A program made the position numbers and the translations under genes. This document shows positions 21,115 through 33,026 of a DNA stretch of 64,000 nt, one piece after another. The notes under the pieces were generated by a model that worked only from the letters and a program-made list of their open reading frames with translations, made no database searches and was not told the origin of the DNA. The stretch comes from Stemphylium vesicarium (Eukaryota; Ascomycota; Dothideomycetes; Pleosporales; Pleosporaceae). The first letter of the stretch is position 1. Each line of letters starts with the position of its first letter. The stretch lies in NCBI GenBank assembly GCA_004380135.1, contig QXCR01000001.1:248001-312000 (forward strand). Direction: 5' to 3'.

Positions 21115-22280
21115 CTAAGTCCTCCTCCCTGCCTCCCACCAAGACTTGTGGACGGAGCAGACCTTGTCGTAGTACTTTCCAAGCTCGATGCTGCTCATGT
21201 TCATGAGCGAGCGCTCGGACGTGACCTTCTCGAGGTCCAGTTCGTGTTCCATTCCGCGAATGAGCATAACTTTGACTTTGTGCTCGTGGTATATACAGCT
21301 GGGACCGTTGGGTGCATTGCCACGCTGATTGTTGTCGTACTCTCGTATCATTGCGGTTTGGAAATGCAATCCCTGTATCTGATCAGCATACGCAACAAAC
21401 ACGTGTGACACAGAATGCTTACATCTTTGGCGTCCTCAATGCCTAATCCAGTCGTAACTAGTGTCCAGGCTAGATTCTCATCCCTGACAAAGACATCCCT
21501 CTGCGCGAGCGTGGCGTAGTCTGTCGCAGTTGACGAGGCACCTGGGTTGGCAACCTGGCTCGTACAGAGAGGAGCACGTGAGACACCGTTGCTGAGGCGA
21601 GAGGTATTCCTGAGATGTGGTGGGGTCAAGCCCTTACCATCATTTTTGGAATCCGCCTTCACTGTAGCGCTGCAAGAGACTGCTGTAACCTTCTTTAGCT
21701 CGTCCTCTGCCATGGCCTTCTCCAGCGGCGCTGCCCATGCTGGCACTGCACTCTTGAATGGAGACGCAGATCTGTGAGGGACCGCCAGCAGATCTGGAGT
21801 AGGAGGGCGATGAACAGCAGGTCTGGCTGAGTTGGCGATAGCAATAGGGTCTCGGGGGTATCCAGTCGCACGCGAAGCAGGAGCAGGCCAAGCCCCCAGC
21901 CCTGAACCCATACCATTGGTACCCAAGGCCGCTGAAGAGGCGAATTCGTGGCTGGTGTTACTACCGACCTGTCCAGCGCCGAGGTACCTCTCTCTTTTAA
22001 AGGATTTGCTTCGACGATCGCTCTCCGGGTCGCGGTTGAAGCGCCTATCGGGCAGCGCGCCTGGCTTCGGGATTGAGTCGACCGGAGGCGTCCCTGGAGC
22101 AACATCTGTCAGTTGGATCTGGGTATGGTGTGTAACTCGACTCACATGACCCAGCCTCAGGTGGAGGTGGTGGGAAGGAATCCCAGGTAAAGGCGACGGC
22201 TGCATATCGACAGTCAGCACATGAACTTGGACTTGATAGTGACAGGAAGACAAACCAGTCTTCGGAGCAATAAATGGCAT
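21115..22280 (-). CDS. Uncharacterised fungal protein, 339 aa
   Basis: Four exons: 22280-22256, 22199-22146, 22105-21423 and 21372-21115; introns of 56, 40 and 50 bp. Spliced, the start reads MPFIAPKTAVAFTWDSFPPP and the frame runs through a Pro/Ser/Arg-rich disordered half (DSIPKPGALPDRRF, a likely phosphorylated region). The C-terminal ~130 residues look folded: ATLAQRDVFVRDENLAWTLV, then HFQTAMIREYDNN and KVKVMLIRGMEHELDLEK, ending with the helix IELGKYYDKVCSVHKSWW. No known domain was recognised. The spliced N-terminus with its hydrophobic VAFTWDSFPPPPPEAGSY motif is coherent, which supports the two tiny 5' exons. Function unknown. Confidence 0.7.
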
Positions 22281-23724
22281 CTTCCTCGCGAGCGCTCTCT
22301 TTTGGATAAAAGATGCTGTGTGTGTGGGTTTATCTTGGTTGTTTGGTGGCGATAGTTGTAGGAAGATTTAGCAGTAGCCAGCGGGGAGATGGCTAGTCAG
22401 CTCCTGCGTGATGGAAACTCGAGGTGAGCGCAACTTCCTAGACCGGCAGCGTAGCGGTTTCTGGGTTACCGCGCCGATGACGTCAGGCTTTTCCTGTAAC
22501 TGGAGATGGCACTGATACAGCCAAGAATATGTTGGAAGGTGCTATGCGAGCTGTTGTAGAGGCGATGTGCGTAGAGATGAGAGAAAGCCAAGCGAGAAAA
22601 GCGTGGAAATGAGACTTGAGAGATGAGAGGTAGAAGCGATAGCGAAATACGGCGTCTATCAGCGCTTTTTGCTACTAGTTTTCCTCTCACCCTAGGGTTT
22701 GAGAGTGACCGTCCTTCACCATAAACTGTACGTGACGCACACGAGCCTACTGCAGCCTCCGCGACGAGTATGCTTGAGGGGGTTTTCTTGTAACAGAGAC
22801 ATGTAGACTCGGCTATTATCTGAGCCATTCTTTTTATTACATTGCTATGCACTCTGTAAGGTGAATGGTCCTTCTAGTATTGATAGCCGTTGAAGGATTC
22901 TTCAATGGTGAATCGGCAGCGACATGAACGGATGCGGTGTTAGGACACACTACCGCCTATCTTGAAGGCCATGTTATCATAACACAAATGAGGCGCTTGA
23001 CAGAGAGGCGTTTCGCACGTAATAGGTGGTTGAACCTAAATGATTACAAGCACGCGGGGAAGGTTGAGTCGTGCTTGGAATGTTTGTCAGCTCAGACGCG
23101 GCATTCAACGGCTATCAAATGAAACCAATTCGATGGAGCATTGCGGTATCGTCTGAATTGATGAGTCTTCACGACAGTGCTGTCCCTGCTGACGTGTTCG
23201 AGGGATCATTTATGGGAGCTAGCCAATCATGTGATGGTGATTACAGACTAACCGGATTCATTCGCCATGGCTACACGTGAGACCGCGATAATGCGGAGAT
23301 CGCTTTCTACATCGGATCGGCGCACACACGGTCTTCCAAGTCCGCAGGTCATCGCGTATATGCTTTTTTGGTTCCCAAAACAACATCACTCACGCTGAGC
23401 ACTAATATTCTGATGCTGTTTGCTGAGCTAGGCTGCTATACTCCGCCATTGGACTGAGCATTCACGGCAAGTGTGAGCGTGCAAGTGACCTTCACCACCG
23501 ATTTCCTATTTGGTCACTCGCTTTGCGCTCTTCCTTCACTTGGTCTGTTTCACTACTCAACTCGGCACAAGCAAACCGACCGTTGCCTCGAGGTCGGCAC
23601 CTACCATTTCCCCACAACATCGAAGCTTCCTCCATCGCTGGGTGTCGACTTGACACTAGCATTCTCAACCGCATTATTCGCCATTCTCGCACTCATTGAA
23701 AAGGTTCTGGAGTTTTGTCGCAAG
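22281..23724. other. Divergent intergenic region, 1.4 kb
   Basis: Both flanking genes point away from here, so two promoters are expected. The open frame at 22466-22852 (minus) has no protein-like signature. A GTG-initiated extension at 23473 into the plus-strand gene is not used. Confidence 0.45.
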
Positions 23725-25026
23725 ATGGTGAAAAAGATTACCTATTCACGACGACATCCCGAGAAAAAGCGACAGGCGCCCTTCGATTTCGATCTTACCC
23801 ACGGGGACGAGAGCGACCGGAAGCGGACAAAGGTAAATGGCGAATCAGATGAGTCGCAGCTCCCCACGCCGCCCTCAGGTCGACAAGGGAAAAAGGCGCC
23901 CGCGTCGAAGAATGGTGCGTTTAGTGGTCCTGTTTCAATTCCCGAGGACATGGATCTCGAACCTTTAGCGGAAAGCGGCAAGAATCTTCGCGTATTCAAG
24001 AAGGTTCTTAATAGTGGACGATACCAGGCCGCAAGACCACATGATGACAACATCCAAGAGGATCAAGAACAATTTGTAGAAATGTTGATCAACGGTCGGA
24101 AGAGGAAAAGTCATTTACCTACACCGCCAGCGGAGGCGCAAAAGAAAGCCCATCAACAAACGCGGGAGGGTGATACAGCTATGCAACTCAATGGATCTGC
24201 TGTCAAGGGCGAGTTGAAGTCACTGAAGGCGTCACCTACGTCTAGGACATCGCAGCTCTTCGAACGTATCATTAAGAATGAGCAACCAAGAGTACCCTAT
24301 CAACCGAGGGCTTACAAGGCCGCAGAGACTGCAGCGCCGCGGAAAACCATTGACGGCGATTTGCTATCGAGAAATTCGCGCGAGGCCCATATGTAAGTGC
24401 CCTTTGAATAATGTGTCTGTTGTACAAAGACTGACTGAATTAGGTGGTCTGTGAACCAGGCGGACTCGCCATTTCTGCGACTCCCTGAGAACGTGAGAGA
24501 TCTCATCTACAAGTATACCCTGGGGGGTAAAACTATCAACATCAATTACGAGACGTACCGCACTTCCTTCGATCCCACAAAGCCCAAGGTGATACAGCAA
24601 GTCATACCTGTCTTCAGGTACAACTGCACTATCATAGACGGCAGGACGAACCCTTACAACGCAGCTGCTAAGCCGTACATGAAGACACAGACAAGTCTTA
24701 CGCTCTTGAACAACATTTGCCGACAGATGTATGCAGAGACTGCGACGCTGCCCTATCTGCTCAACATGATTGGTTTCGGCTCGCACAACATTATGGTTAA
24801 CTTCTTGCTCATGGAGAAGCGATTATCTCGTCAGCAACTCGATGCCTTCACCCAGCTAATGCTACCCGATGATCTTCCTGGTTCGAACATGCTAGCTTAT
24901 CTACGTAACGTCGAGAAAGTCTATCTTGCATTCGAACAGACGGGGAAGTCCTCGGGCTGGTATAGAGTAGATCGAGAGGATGGCGAGCGACCCATACTGA
25001 CTCGGATTCTGAAGACGCGGGTATGA
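23725..25026 (+). CDS. Uncharacterised fungal protein with F-box/2EXR-like domain
   Basis: Two exons, 23725-24392 and 24444-25026, intron 51 bp, 416 aa. The start is the ATG at 23725 (MVKKITYSRRHPEKKRQAPF); the frame extends upstream without an ATG. The N-terminal 220 residues are basic and disordered (nuclear-localisation-like KKRQ and RKRTK clusters, two LPTPP repeats). The second exon holds the motif SPFLRLPENVRDLIYKYTLG, the opening helix of a family common in Pleosporales and related to F-box/2EXR domains, followed by a conserved body (ICRQMYAETATLPYLLN; RNVEKVYLAFE). F-box-like proteins usually recruit partners to ubiquitin ligases, but no function is known for this group. The Met at the splice junction is encoded across the intron (AT|G). 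Confidence 0.75.
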
Positions 25027-26203
25027 AACATGACTGGATAGGTGTGCGGCAGGCGGCGTTTGGGGGCGTTGGGCATCACTCATGTGATGTGGCATTCACA
25101 TTTCCGGTCTGTGGGTTGCATGATACCCGGTACCCATACAGGTTTATCATAGCTTAATTCGCAATGCATTCTATAGCATTGCTCAGCGCGCTTATCACTT
25201 TGCATGCTCCTGCACGTATATGGTCGCGTCCCTTTCCTTTTCTGTGGCAGACTAGATGGCCCGGTAAGATTGACATGTGAAAAGGCGAAGTGTCTAAGTC
25301 TGGCTCAAGTCCGGATGACCATGACTCTCACCCATATGCTTTTTGTGTGTGCACTGCTGTCTCATGCGCCTGGATCTCGTGCTCTGCAGCGATCGATGAT
25401 GGCGGTCAAAATAGGTAGTGATGGCTGCCCCACGTTTGCAACTTCTCCGGATCTACCTTGCCTGCAGTGTGTGGGATCGCGATGTCGGAGTCAGGGAATA
25501 CCTTGACGTGTTAGTCGGCTTTCCCCCAGCTAATGCTCGACACAGTGCAAGTGGGTTCGAGCTGGTGGAGTCGCTGCCGGGTAGCAAAAGGTCCAACAGA
25601 CGTCTCTATTCAGCAGTGTCAGCGACCGACATGATCAAATTGATCCATGACGGGAGGTGCAGTAGTCTGCTGGCCTTCTGCAGGTCCCGAAAAATGTTTC
25701 GTGTCACTACGGGCTTGGATGGATGGGAACACTGACGCGAGGCCAACCCGCCTTTGTTTAGCCATACCCTTGACGATGAATGACGATGACCCACGCACAT
25801 GCGCCCACGCCCCCATGCACTCAAGTCCGCAACTGGCAGTGGCAGGTATTTCAAGCCCTGATGCCTTCCATTATTGCGCATGTCTTGTCAAACCCACAAG
25901 TTTGTGTCCGAAGAATTGAAGCAACCAGCCCGTGGCGCAGCTTCCGCGACTTGCGCGACAACTGGCGCATGACCGCGTGCAGTTGACCCATTTCCGCCAA
26001 TACCTACACCGCGTCTTGGAGAAAAGCACTATTACTACGCTACGAACCACTGTTCTTCTCTAGGACCTTTGTCTCCGTCACCTGCCCTCGTACCCCAACA
26101 AGTTCAAAACCTGCCGTCGAGCGTCTCTGTCGGCCCTTCGACCCTCTTCGGACCCGCCAACTCAGGCTTTGCAACATTCGCGCATGGCGTGCACCAACGC
26201 TCC
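25027..26203. other. Upstream region of the patatin lipase gene
   Basis: No complete gene is seen. From 26064 the patatin frame is already open and protein-like, preceded by an acceptor-like TTCTCTAG ending at 26063, so an unlocated first coding exon may sit in this stretch. Confidence 0.45.
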
Positions 26204-28800
26204 ATGTCACTGCTGTCTGACACGATATTTGCAGGCGGCAGCACCCGACTGCACGGAAGAGGAGGAAGAGATGGGCAAAAGGCTGTCAAGAAGAGCAAGA
26301 GCCACGCCGGCTTCCTCGGCCCCCTCGCGCACCTGGTCCGGAATCCGGTGGGGAGTTTCGTGGGCACCTTAGACGACGGCCTTGTGCCTGAGCCAAATGC
26401 GGGTACAGCGGAAGCCAATCGTCGGCAGGTACTGTACCTGCGCATGAAAGACGTGGGTTCCGCACATTGGCGGTACTCTTATCACATGCTAACGATACCG
26501 CCATCCAGGCCGAGACCTACGACGAATGGAAAGCTGCTGCGACCGAGCTCGACGTCTTAGAGGGCAACGAGGCCTGGAAAGAGGAAGATGATACGCCCGA
26601 ATATAATGTGGCCCTGGTTGCTGCACGTCTGAAGGAGCTGGATGACGCGCGCATGAGCTGCGACGTGAAGAGAATGTTGTTCCTGATAAGAACCACTCTC
26701 ACTCGCGGATTGGGCGACATGGGCCATCTGCGGCTGTACAAGCATTCGCACATCGGAACCAAGCGGCTGATCGAGAGGTACATTGGGTCGGCTCAACAAA
26801 CTCTGGCTGCTTTGCTGGACGTATCAGAGAAGCAGGGTGATCAATGTCCCGTTGAGCCGCGACGTCTTGTCGACCAGCTCCTGCAGACACGCCAGTCTTT
26901 CGGCCGAAGCGCGTTGCTGCTGTCAGGAGGCGGAACTTTTGGCATGAACCACATTGGCGTGGTGAAGTGCCTATGGGATGCCCGTCTCCTGCCACGCATC
27001 ATATCCGGAGCGTCTGCTGGAAGCATCGTTTGTGCCGTGCTCTGCACCAAAACGGACGCCGAGATACCAGATGTCATGCACGAGTTCTGCTACGGCGACC
27101 TCAATGTCTTTGGAAATCCAGACCAACCAGATGGCATTATGGGCAAAGCGATGCGCATGATGAAATCCGGCGTTCTTTTCGATATTTCGCATCTCATGAG
27201 AGTCATGCGTGAGTTACTTGGAGACATGACCTTTCAAGAAGCATACAACCGAACCCGTCGCATCTTGAACATACCCGTTTCGACTTCCTCTCTGTACGAG
27301 TTGCCCAGACTGTTGAATTACATCACAGCGCCGAACGTCATGATTTGGTCAGCAGTGTAAGTAGCGGCTACTTGGGACTATCTCCTGCTTATGCTTATCG
27401 TTCGTAGATGCACATCCTGTTCGGTTCCACTGGTCTACAAGAAGGCTTCCCTTATCGCAAAAGACCCCAAGACCGGTCTGGAAGTTCCGTGGGATCCCAA
27501 TCCTGACGCTACCTGGATCGACGGTTCCGTGGACAACGATCTACCGATGACTCGACTAGCGGAACTATTCAATGTCAACCATTTCATTGTCTCGCAGGTA
27601 AATCCACATGTCGTCCCGTTCTTGGCAAAAGAGGAAGAGCTAGTTCCCACAGAAGCCCAGCAGCAACTTGCAGCCGGTCCTGGTTGGGTGAGTCTTTCGG
27701 CTAGCCTGTGCAAAGGCGAGGTTATGCACCGTCTCCAGCAGCTGGCAGACACCGGATTCCTTCCTAACCTTGTCACGAAAGGCAAATCGGTCCTTAGCCA
27801 GAAGTACTCTGGGGACATCAACATCTTTCCCAAGATCAACTATGCAGACTTCCCTAGAGTCTTGAGCAACCCGACACCAGAGTACATGATTGGATGCATG
27901 CTTACCGGAAAACGGGCTACTTGGCCGAAGCTTTCACGCATACAGAACCATGTCGCCATCGAGCTCGCATTAGACGACACAATACAAAAGTTGAAAGGGC
28001 GGCTCGTCTTCTCGCCCTCACCAAACGACCTCGACATTAGGCGCACGAGCTCCCAAGACACCAATCTTTCTCAACGCAAGCGAGCAAAGTCAACGCATAA
28101 GATGACACGATTCGAGTCGAGAACCAACCCTCCAAGCCCAGTGCTTCGTAAATCAGCGCCCACAAGCCCGTTCCTGTCCCGCGCAAACTTGAAAACATTT
28201 TCTCAACCACCCTCGGCCCCCAAGCGAGCAAACATCACAAATCACCCCAAGCGCCGGTCGACGGTTGGTCTAGGCTTTGATACAATCCAACTGGAACCAG
28301 GATCCTCAACCAACGATACCTCTGACCAAGACTACTTTGCAGACCCAGATTCAGACATCACAGAAGGCGTCTCGTCGCCCTCACCACCTACGTCACCCAA
28401 CTTCCAGGGCCCCACACTATGGCCCTCGACACCCCAAGCTTCCATGCGGGCTGTCTCGCAGCCTCTCCCCCAACCCACACCACCACCAACTGGCACCAGT
28501 CCACTGCGAAGACGCACAGGCACATTGTTCAGTCTCACCATGACATCTGCCACATCACAGTCAACAACGGGAAACACACCCAGTTCACCCGAGTTGCGTT
28601 ACAAGCGCCTTTTCCATCCCCCGGGCCCTGCTACACCAGACGTCAGCGTCGGCCCTCCTATGCTCGAACCCGAACCTGTTTGGCCAACGCCTTCTCCATC
28701 GACCAGTAGACCAGGTAGTAGGCGCAACAGCGCGTCGGGCATATCGCATGACCCTTCTGGAACGAGGGGCATGTTGATGAGGAAGAAGAGCTACATGTAG
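26204..28800 (+). CDS. Patatin-domain triacylglycerol lipase/phospholipase, Tgl4/Tgl5 class
   Basis: Exons 26204-26452, 26509-27356 and 27408-28800; introns of 56 and 51 bp; 829 aa from the first ATG in frame. Tgl-class enzymes hydrolyse triacylglycerol, steryl esters or lysophospholipid at lipid droplets. Order: DUF3336-type helical domain (ANRRQVLYLRMKDAETYDEW, then KEDDTPEYNVALV region), followed by patatin: oxyanion GGGTFGMNHIGV, nucleophile motif GASAG in RIISGASAGSIV, and the catalytic Asp in ATWIDGSVDNDLP. After ~residue 560 comes a 270-residue Ser/Pro/Thr-rich tail with many SP/TP sites, a likely regulatory region. The frame continues 45 codons upstream of 26204 with protein-like sequence (QVQNLPSSVSVG), so the true start is probably in another exon; 26204 is a conservative minimum. 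Confidence 0.88.
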
Positions 28801-29293
28801 CTCTTTTTTCTTCCTGCTCTTACTTTGGAAATCCTTTTTCTTTTGTACATACACATATCAGCATTTCTTTCCGTCACTTTTTCTTTTTTCGTTGTGTGCC
28901 TTTCTTCTTCTTCTTCTTCTTCTTCCCCCGTATACCATTGCTTCGTCTGCATTTCCGGCGCCTGTTTGACTTGGGTTAGACGCATTGTGCGTTTGGCGGG
29001 GTTTTAGATGGCTATAAGACATCTGTGTCAGCTTTAGATTGAAAGAGGGGAGGAAAGGAGGGAGCATCAAGGTGTGAAGATGGGTGATATATAGTGGTTT
29101 GGTATCCCTGGACAAACGAAGAAGAATATCTTCAAGCTTCGACTCCATATACATGTAGTAGAATTGCTCGATAGAATCCAAGAACCCAACAAACAAGTCA
29201 ACCAAGTTCATATACAACATATATTCCTTTCTTTTCTTACTCTTACAATAAGTAAATCATACACATCATTACATCCTCATCTCATCCTCATCA
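28801..29293. other. Convergent 3' regions, T-rich
   Basis: The stops of the lipase and the proline-rich membrane protein face each other across 493 bp. The start is strongly T-rich on the plus strand and contains a (TTC) microsatellite. No gene is seen. Confidence 0.5.
28902..28925 (+). repeat. (TTC)8 microsatellite
   Basis: Eight perfect TTC units sit in the T-rich 3' flank just after the lipase stop codon. Confidence 0.9.
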
Positions 29294-30100
29294 CTACACC
29301 CCCTCCCCAAACTTCCTCTTAACCTCCTTCCCCCTCCACCTAGCCCAAAGCTCCCACCCAAAAACAATGACAATGGGCAACCCCACGATAATCGCCGTAA
29401 CACGGCGTGCAGCAGGCTTGTACTTTGGCGGCAGCCGGATGTCAGGTGTAGGCTCTATGATGCGTGTGTTTTGGTAGGCTGGGGGGTGTGGTCGTTGTTG
29501 GTATTGGTGTGGGTGTTGTTGTGAGGGGCGCAGGGTGCTGGGATAAGGGTTCTTTGCTGGTTGTTGTTGTGGTTGTTGGCGGGGGGCTGCGGTGGAGGAG
29601 CGTACGGCGGTGTGGGAGAGGGGTTGGATGGGGGACGGTGCTGGGGCTGGTTTGCGGGGGAGGGGGATTGTTGTTGTTCGTTGGGTGGTGGGTGGAGGTG
29701 TTTGTTTTATTTGCGGTTCTGGTGGTGTTGTTGTCTTCTCTGTTGCTGCTGCGCTCACACTACTGGTACTACTGCTTCCCTCCGCCTTGACGGCTTGTGT
29801 CTGCGACAATGTACCTTTTGCGCGTACTTCGTCTAGGATTCGGCTCGTGGCTGGTGTGACTGGTGTGGGCTGTTCGGGCGCATCTTTCTTCACGGCAGTA
29901 GGTTTCGTTGTTTTCACAAGCGCCTTCTTCTCCTTCTTCTCCTCTGCAATCTTTCCCTTTGCCATGGTAGCCTTTGTATTCGTCGCCTTCTTCGTGTCTA
30001 CCACTGGAGTCGCAGGCCCCGCATCCTTGGCACTGGCTTTCTTTGGGGGGCGTTGGCGCCTCCAAATGGCCGGTGGATCGACCGTTGTCTTGGATGACAT
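29294..30100 (-). CDS. Proline-rich protein with a single C-terminal membrane helix
   Basis: A single exon, 268 aa from the ATG at 30100 (MSSKTTVDPPAIWRRQ); upstream in-frame codons to 30190 are not used because this start matches a compact N-terminus. Residues ~1-100 are Lys/Ala/Thr-rich; residues ~130-220 are Pro/Gln/Thr-rich with repeated short PQQQP-type runs. The C-terminus has a clear hydrophobic helix (TAIIVGLPIVIVFGWELW) flanked by basic residues, with only ~15 residues after it. That is the layout of a tail-anchored protein of the ER, mitochondrial or peroxisomal membrane. The conserved parts are probably the first 30 residues and the region PTPDIRLPPKYKPAARRV. No family is recognised. 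Confidence 0.7.
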   Translation of the reverse strand: MSSKTTVDPPAIWRRQRPPKKASAKDAGPATPVVDTKKATNTKATMAKGKIAEEKKEKKALVKTTKPTAVKKDAPEQPTPVTPATSRILDEVRAKGTLSQTQAVKAEGSSSTSSVSAAATEKTTTPPEPQIKQTPPPTTQRTTTIPLPRKPAPAPSPIQPLSHTAVRSSTAAPRQQPQQQPAKNPYPSTLRPSQQHPHQYQQRPHPPAYQNTRIIEPTPDIRLPPKYKPAARRVTAIIVGLPIVIVFGWELWARWRGKEVKRKFGEGV

Positions 30101-30516
30101 GTTCCTTCTTCCCTTGCAGTCCAATTGATATACGTGTAGTTTAGGCAGAGTCGCTAGGGGTGTGAGAGAGCAATAGTAGGTTTGCGACACGGGAGACAGG
30201 GTACAGCGCGCGTGTTTTGAGGGGTGGAGCGGGAAATTTTGGGCCAGTGTCTCTAGGCGGAGATTGGGGTTACAATGCAGGGATATGCGCGTAGGCTGCT
30301 ATCGATACGAGTCTACCGGGCATCAGTTTGATCTCCGACGCACTGGGTTAGCCATGACATTACTTCACGCTAGACGCAAATGCTGGATGCGGGCTAGATG
30401 TATGCATATAATAATTTCATTCATTCAGTGGTTCTCGTCGTCGCGTGAAGTCCACATTCGACACAAGAGTTGCAGCATTATCTTAATCCAACACCCAACA
30501 CCAAATACTATCATGT
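30101..30516. other. Upstream region of the tail-anchored protein gene and AFI1 3' flank
   Basis: The genes are tandem on the minus strand. The 416 bp hold a promoter and a 3' flank, and nothing else is seen. Confidence 0.5.
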
Positions 30517-33026
30517 TTACTTCTGTGCTTCTTCCCTCTTCACCCTGAAGAAGGCTAGTTTAGCAAAGCGGCCTAGCTGGCCCCAGTAATGTCGCCCAGC
30601 AGAGTGATCCATGATTCTCTCTAGCAGCTTCACGACAGCCATCCGGACATCCTGCCTAGGATGGAAGAGACCTAGACTCAGGTAGAAAAGACCGGCGTCA
30701 GGTATAACACAGAGCAGCTGAAGTACAGTCTCGTATTGCAGCTGGGCACTTGCTTTCCGCTCCGAGTCGTTGGCGAGGGTAAGTGACTGCGCCATGGACG
30801 GGAGATCAGTCGACGAGGCACTGGTGCTTTCACTAGCCATACCTGCTTCTTCCACACATCGTGCAAGTGCGAGATAGATAGCTGCTGATTGATCGTGTGT
30901 GAGTTTCAGGCACCGCAGCTTGTCATGCTGGTGGTGCATATCGAGGCCGCGCACTGGCCTCTTATTCCAGTGTTTTGCAAGATCCTGAATACAGCTGTAG
31001 TAGCTTCGGGTGTTGCGCCAGCCTTCAATACGATGGACGTTTGCTGCGAGCTCGCGGAGCTTGGACCCTTCATCAGACCAGACATAGCCATGTCCTGAGA
31101 CACCGTATGCGCCGATATCGGTCTCGTGTGCGCCAATGTACAATGCCGATGCGCCGTAGACGGTTTCCTCAAAAGCAGCCGCGATGCGGGTAAACTTGAG
31201 CACCCAGGAGCGCCATTTCGCCCGGATAGCATTCTCACCATGGCGATTGGCAATGCTTTCAAGAAGCTTGTCCATGAATTGGTTGTCACCGGTTGAGTCC
31301 AAGCCGGTCTTGGTGTCGAAGCTGGGTGGTCCACCAACTCCGTTCAACGGAAGGCCTTGCTGCTGGAAGAAAAGTGATCCCTCTGTTGGCGATGCCGACT
31401 CGATTCGGTTGCTGATCTTCATGCGCCCAGTAGGAAGATCGCAAAGCAAATCCCACCACTCCGGCTTGTAAGAAAATGCAGGGTTAGTGACGCCCGCAAT
31501 GAATCCAGGTACCTTGAGTAGGTCGTCCACTTTGGTGAGATCCGTGTAGGGGAATGCATGCCGAACGAAACCACGCAGGACACCACCAGACGCTAGAGCG
31601 CACGCGGCCAGTACAGCCTCTGCAACCTCACCAGAAGGACGATTGTGCCCAATGAAGATGATGCGCTTTTGGGTTAGAAGCGCGTTGACGAGTACGATGA
31701 TAGGGTGGGTGAATGCGCCGCTCGTCGTCAAATGTGGGTGCAAAGCGAACGGCTGTGGTTGTGTGGTATGGGGTGTAGAGAAGGTTTGTATGAGTTTGAT
31801 CAGGGAAAAGTCGCCCACAGTCTCCGGGCTCAGGGCGGTTGGTATCTTGACAGGAACGGGGATGCCGTTGTAATTGATCTTGGACTCAAACTCGTGCGTA
31901 TCTCGAGGTACGGCATACGTCTTCTTCTTTGACTGGGCATCGGGGGAGGTGTCATCCGACTCTCTTGCAGCATCAAGCCTCCTCCGCTGGCGGACCATGA
32001 GCTCGAACTTCTCCACAAACATGTCTTTCGCGTCGCTAGCGCCTAGCACAAAGTTCTCAAGGTGAGACATTTTGGGCAAGAGTGACAGATCCATGGCATT
32101 GAGGGCGTTGTAGAGGGAGGCAAGCGTCTCTAGGACCGGTGCTCTGAAATACTCCTCGAGAGCCAACAGTAGCAGCGGCTTGTATATGTGTAGGAAGGGA
32201 TGTCGCGTGCATATGGCCATGGCCTTGACAATGGCACCTCTGTGCAGGGTCAGTCTCAGGGAATGTTGTTGTTGTTGTAGTGGTTGACGGCCTACCTTTT
32301 CACTGTATTGTCCTGCTTGGTGTTGACCAGGTTCAAGACATAGACCAATGGCGGCCCGTCTGGATCTGGCTCGGCCTCGCTTTCCGTGTCCTCGTCGCCC
32401 TCGTCGTAGTCGTCGTCGTCGTCGTCGTCTTCAGCGTCGTCTTCTTCGGCACCAGCAGTCGCGTCGTTGTCGTCTTCCAGACCCTCCTTCCGCCGCCTTC
32501 TTCTCCTGCGGCGCTCTCTCCTGGCTTCGCGCTCTTCCTCCTCGGCAGTCGTGTCCTTGTGCAGGAAGAAGATGGTCCAGTCTTGGCTCCGGACATGGGC
32601 CTGGTCTGGCAACATGAGCTCCGCCAGCATCGTCTCGTCTCCACTGATGGCGGTCGGGTACTGGTGTTCCATGATGGAGCCGCGATCAATGTCGAATGAA
32701 GCTACCAATATGTACTCGACATGGTTCTCGATGCCATCGGCGGGATACTGCGAGCGCAGTTTCATGCCTGCTCGTGGCTGGGGGCCGGCCGAGGAGTGCT
32801 GGTCAGAGTCGCGCGACGACTGGATCGAGTCGTCCTCGTCGCCCTCGCGGAGCATGGGGGGCTGCGGGGAGCGGGCTTTGGGGTAGTGGCCATTGCGAGT
32901 TGAGGGCGAGCGCGAGGGCGGGAACGAGGAGAAGGAGGGCTGGCGCTGCAGAGCTCCGGGTGCAGGCTGCGCAGCATTAGGAGCGCTTGGCCGCTGTGCG
33001 ATTACTTCGGCCATGAGTGTCTCCAT
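30517..33026 (-). CDS. AFI1: Arf3-interacting polarity protein Afi1 (DENN-related)
   Basis: Two exons, 33026-32296 and 32239-30517, intron 56 bp, 817 aa. Afi1 binds the small GTPase Arf3 and helps mark polarity sites at the plasma membrane; its domains are remote DENN relatives. Order: a disordered N-terminus; the Afi1 N-terminal domain ([21 protein letters not shown] is its hallmark, then [20 protein letters not shown]); a very basic run ([15 protein letters not shown]) followed by a long acidic run encoded by a GTC-repeat-like tract (near 32410-32426); then [11 protein letters not shown]. Exon 2 holds the SPA (stabilisation of polarity axis) region ([45 protein letters not shown]). Removing the intron joins NTVKR to [14 protein letters not shown], the expected continuation. 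The charged basic/acidic insert interrupts the first domain and is probably a surface loop. Confidence 0.9.

Noticed and set aside
22466..22852. Minus-strand frame of 128 codons
   Set aside because: Low-information Ser-rich sequence with no motif, in a divergent promoter region.
23473..23724. GTG-initiated extension of the F-box-like gene
   Set aside because: There is no ATG in the extension; the ATG at 23725 starts a normal basic N-terminus. Nuclear fungal genes do not usually start at GTG.
25780..25986. Frame with ATG that might be the first exon of the lipase
   Set aside because: No donor in the correct phase (phase 1) with good consensus could be found to join 26064.
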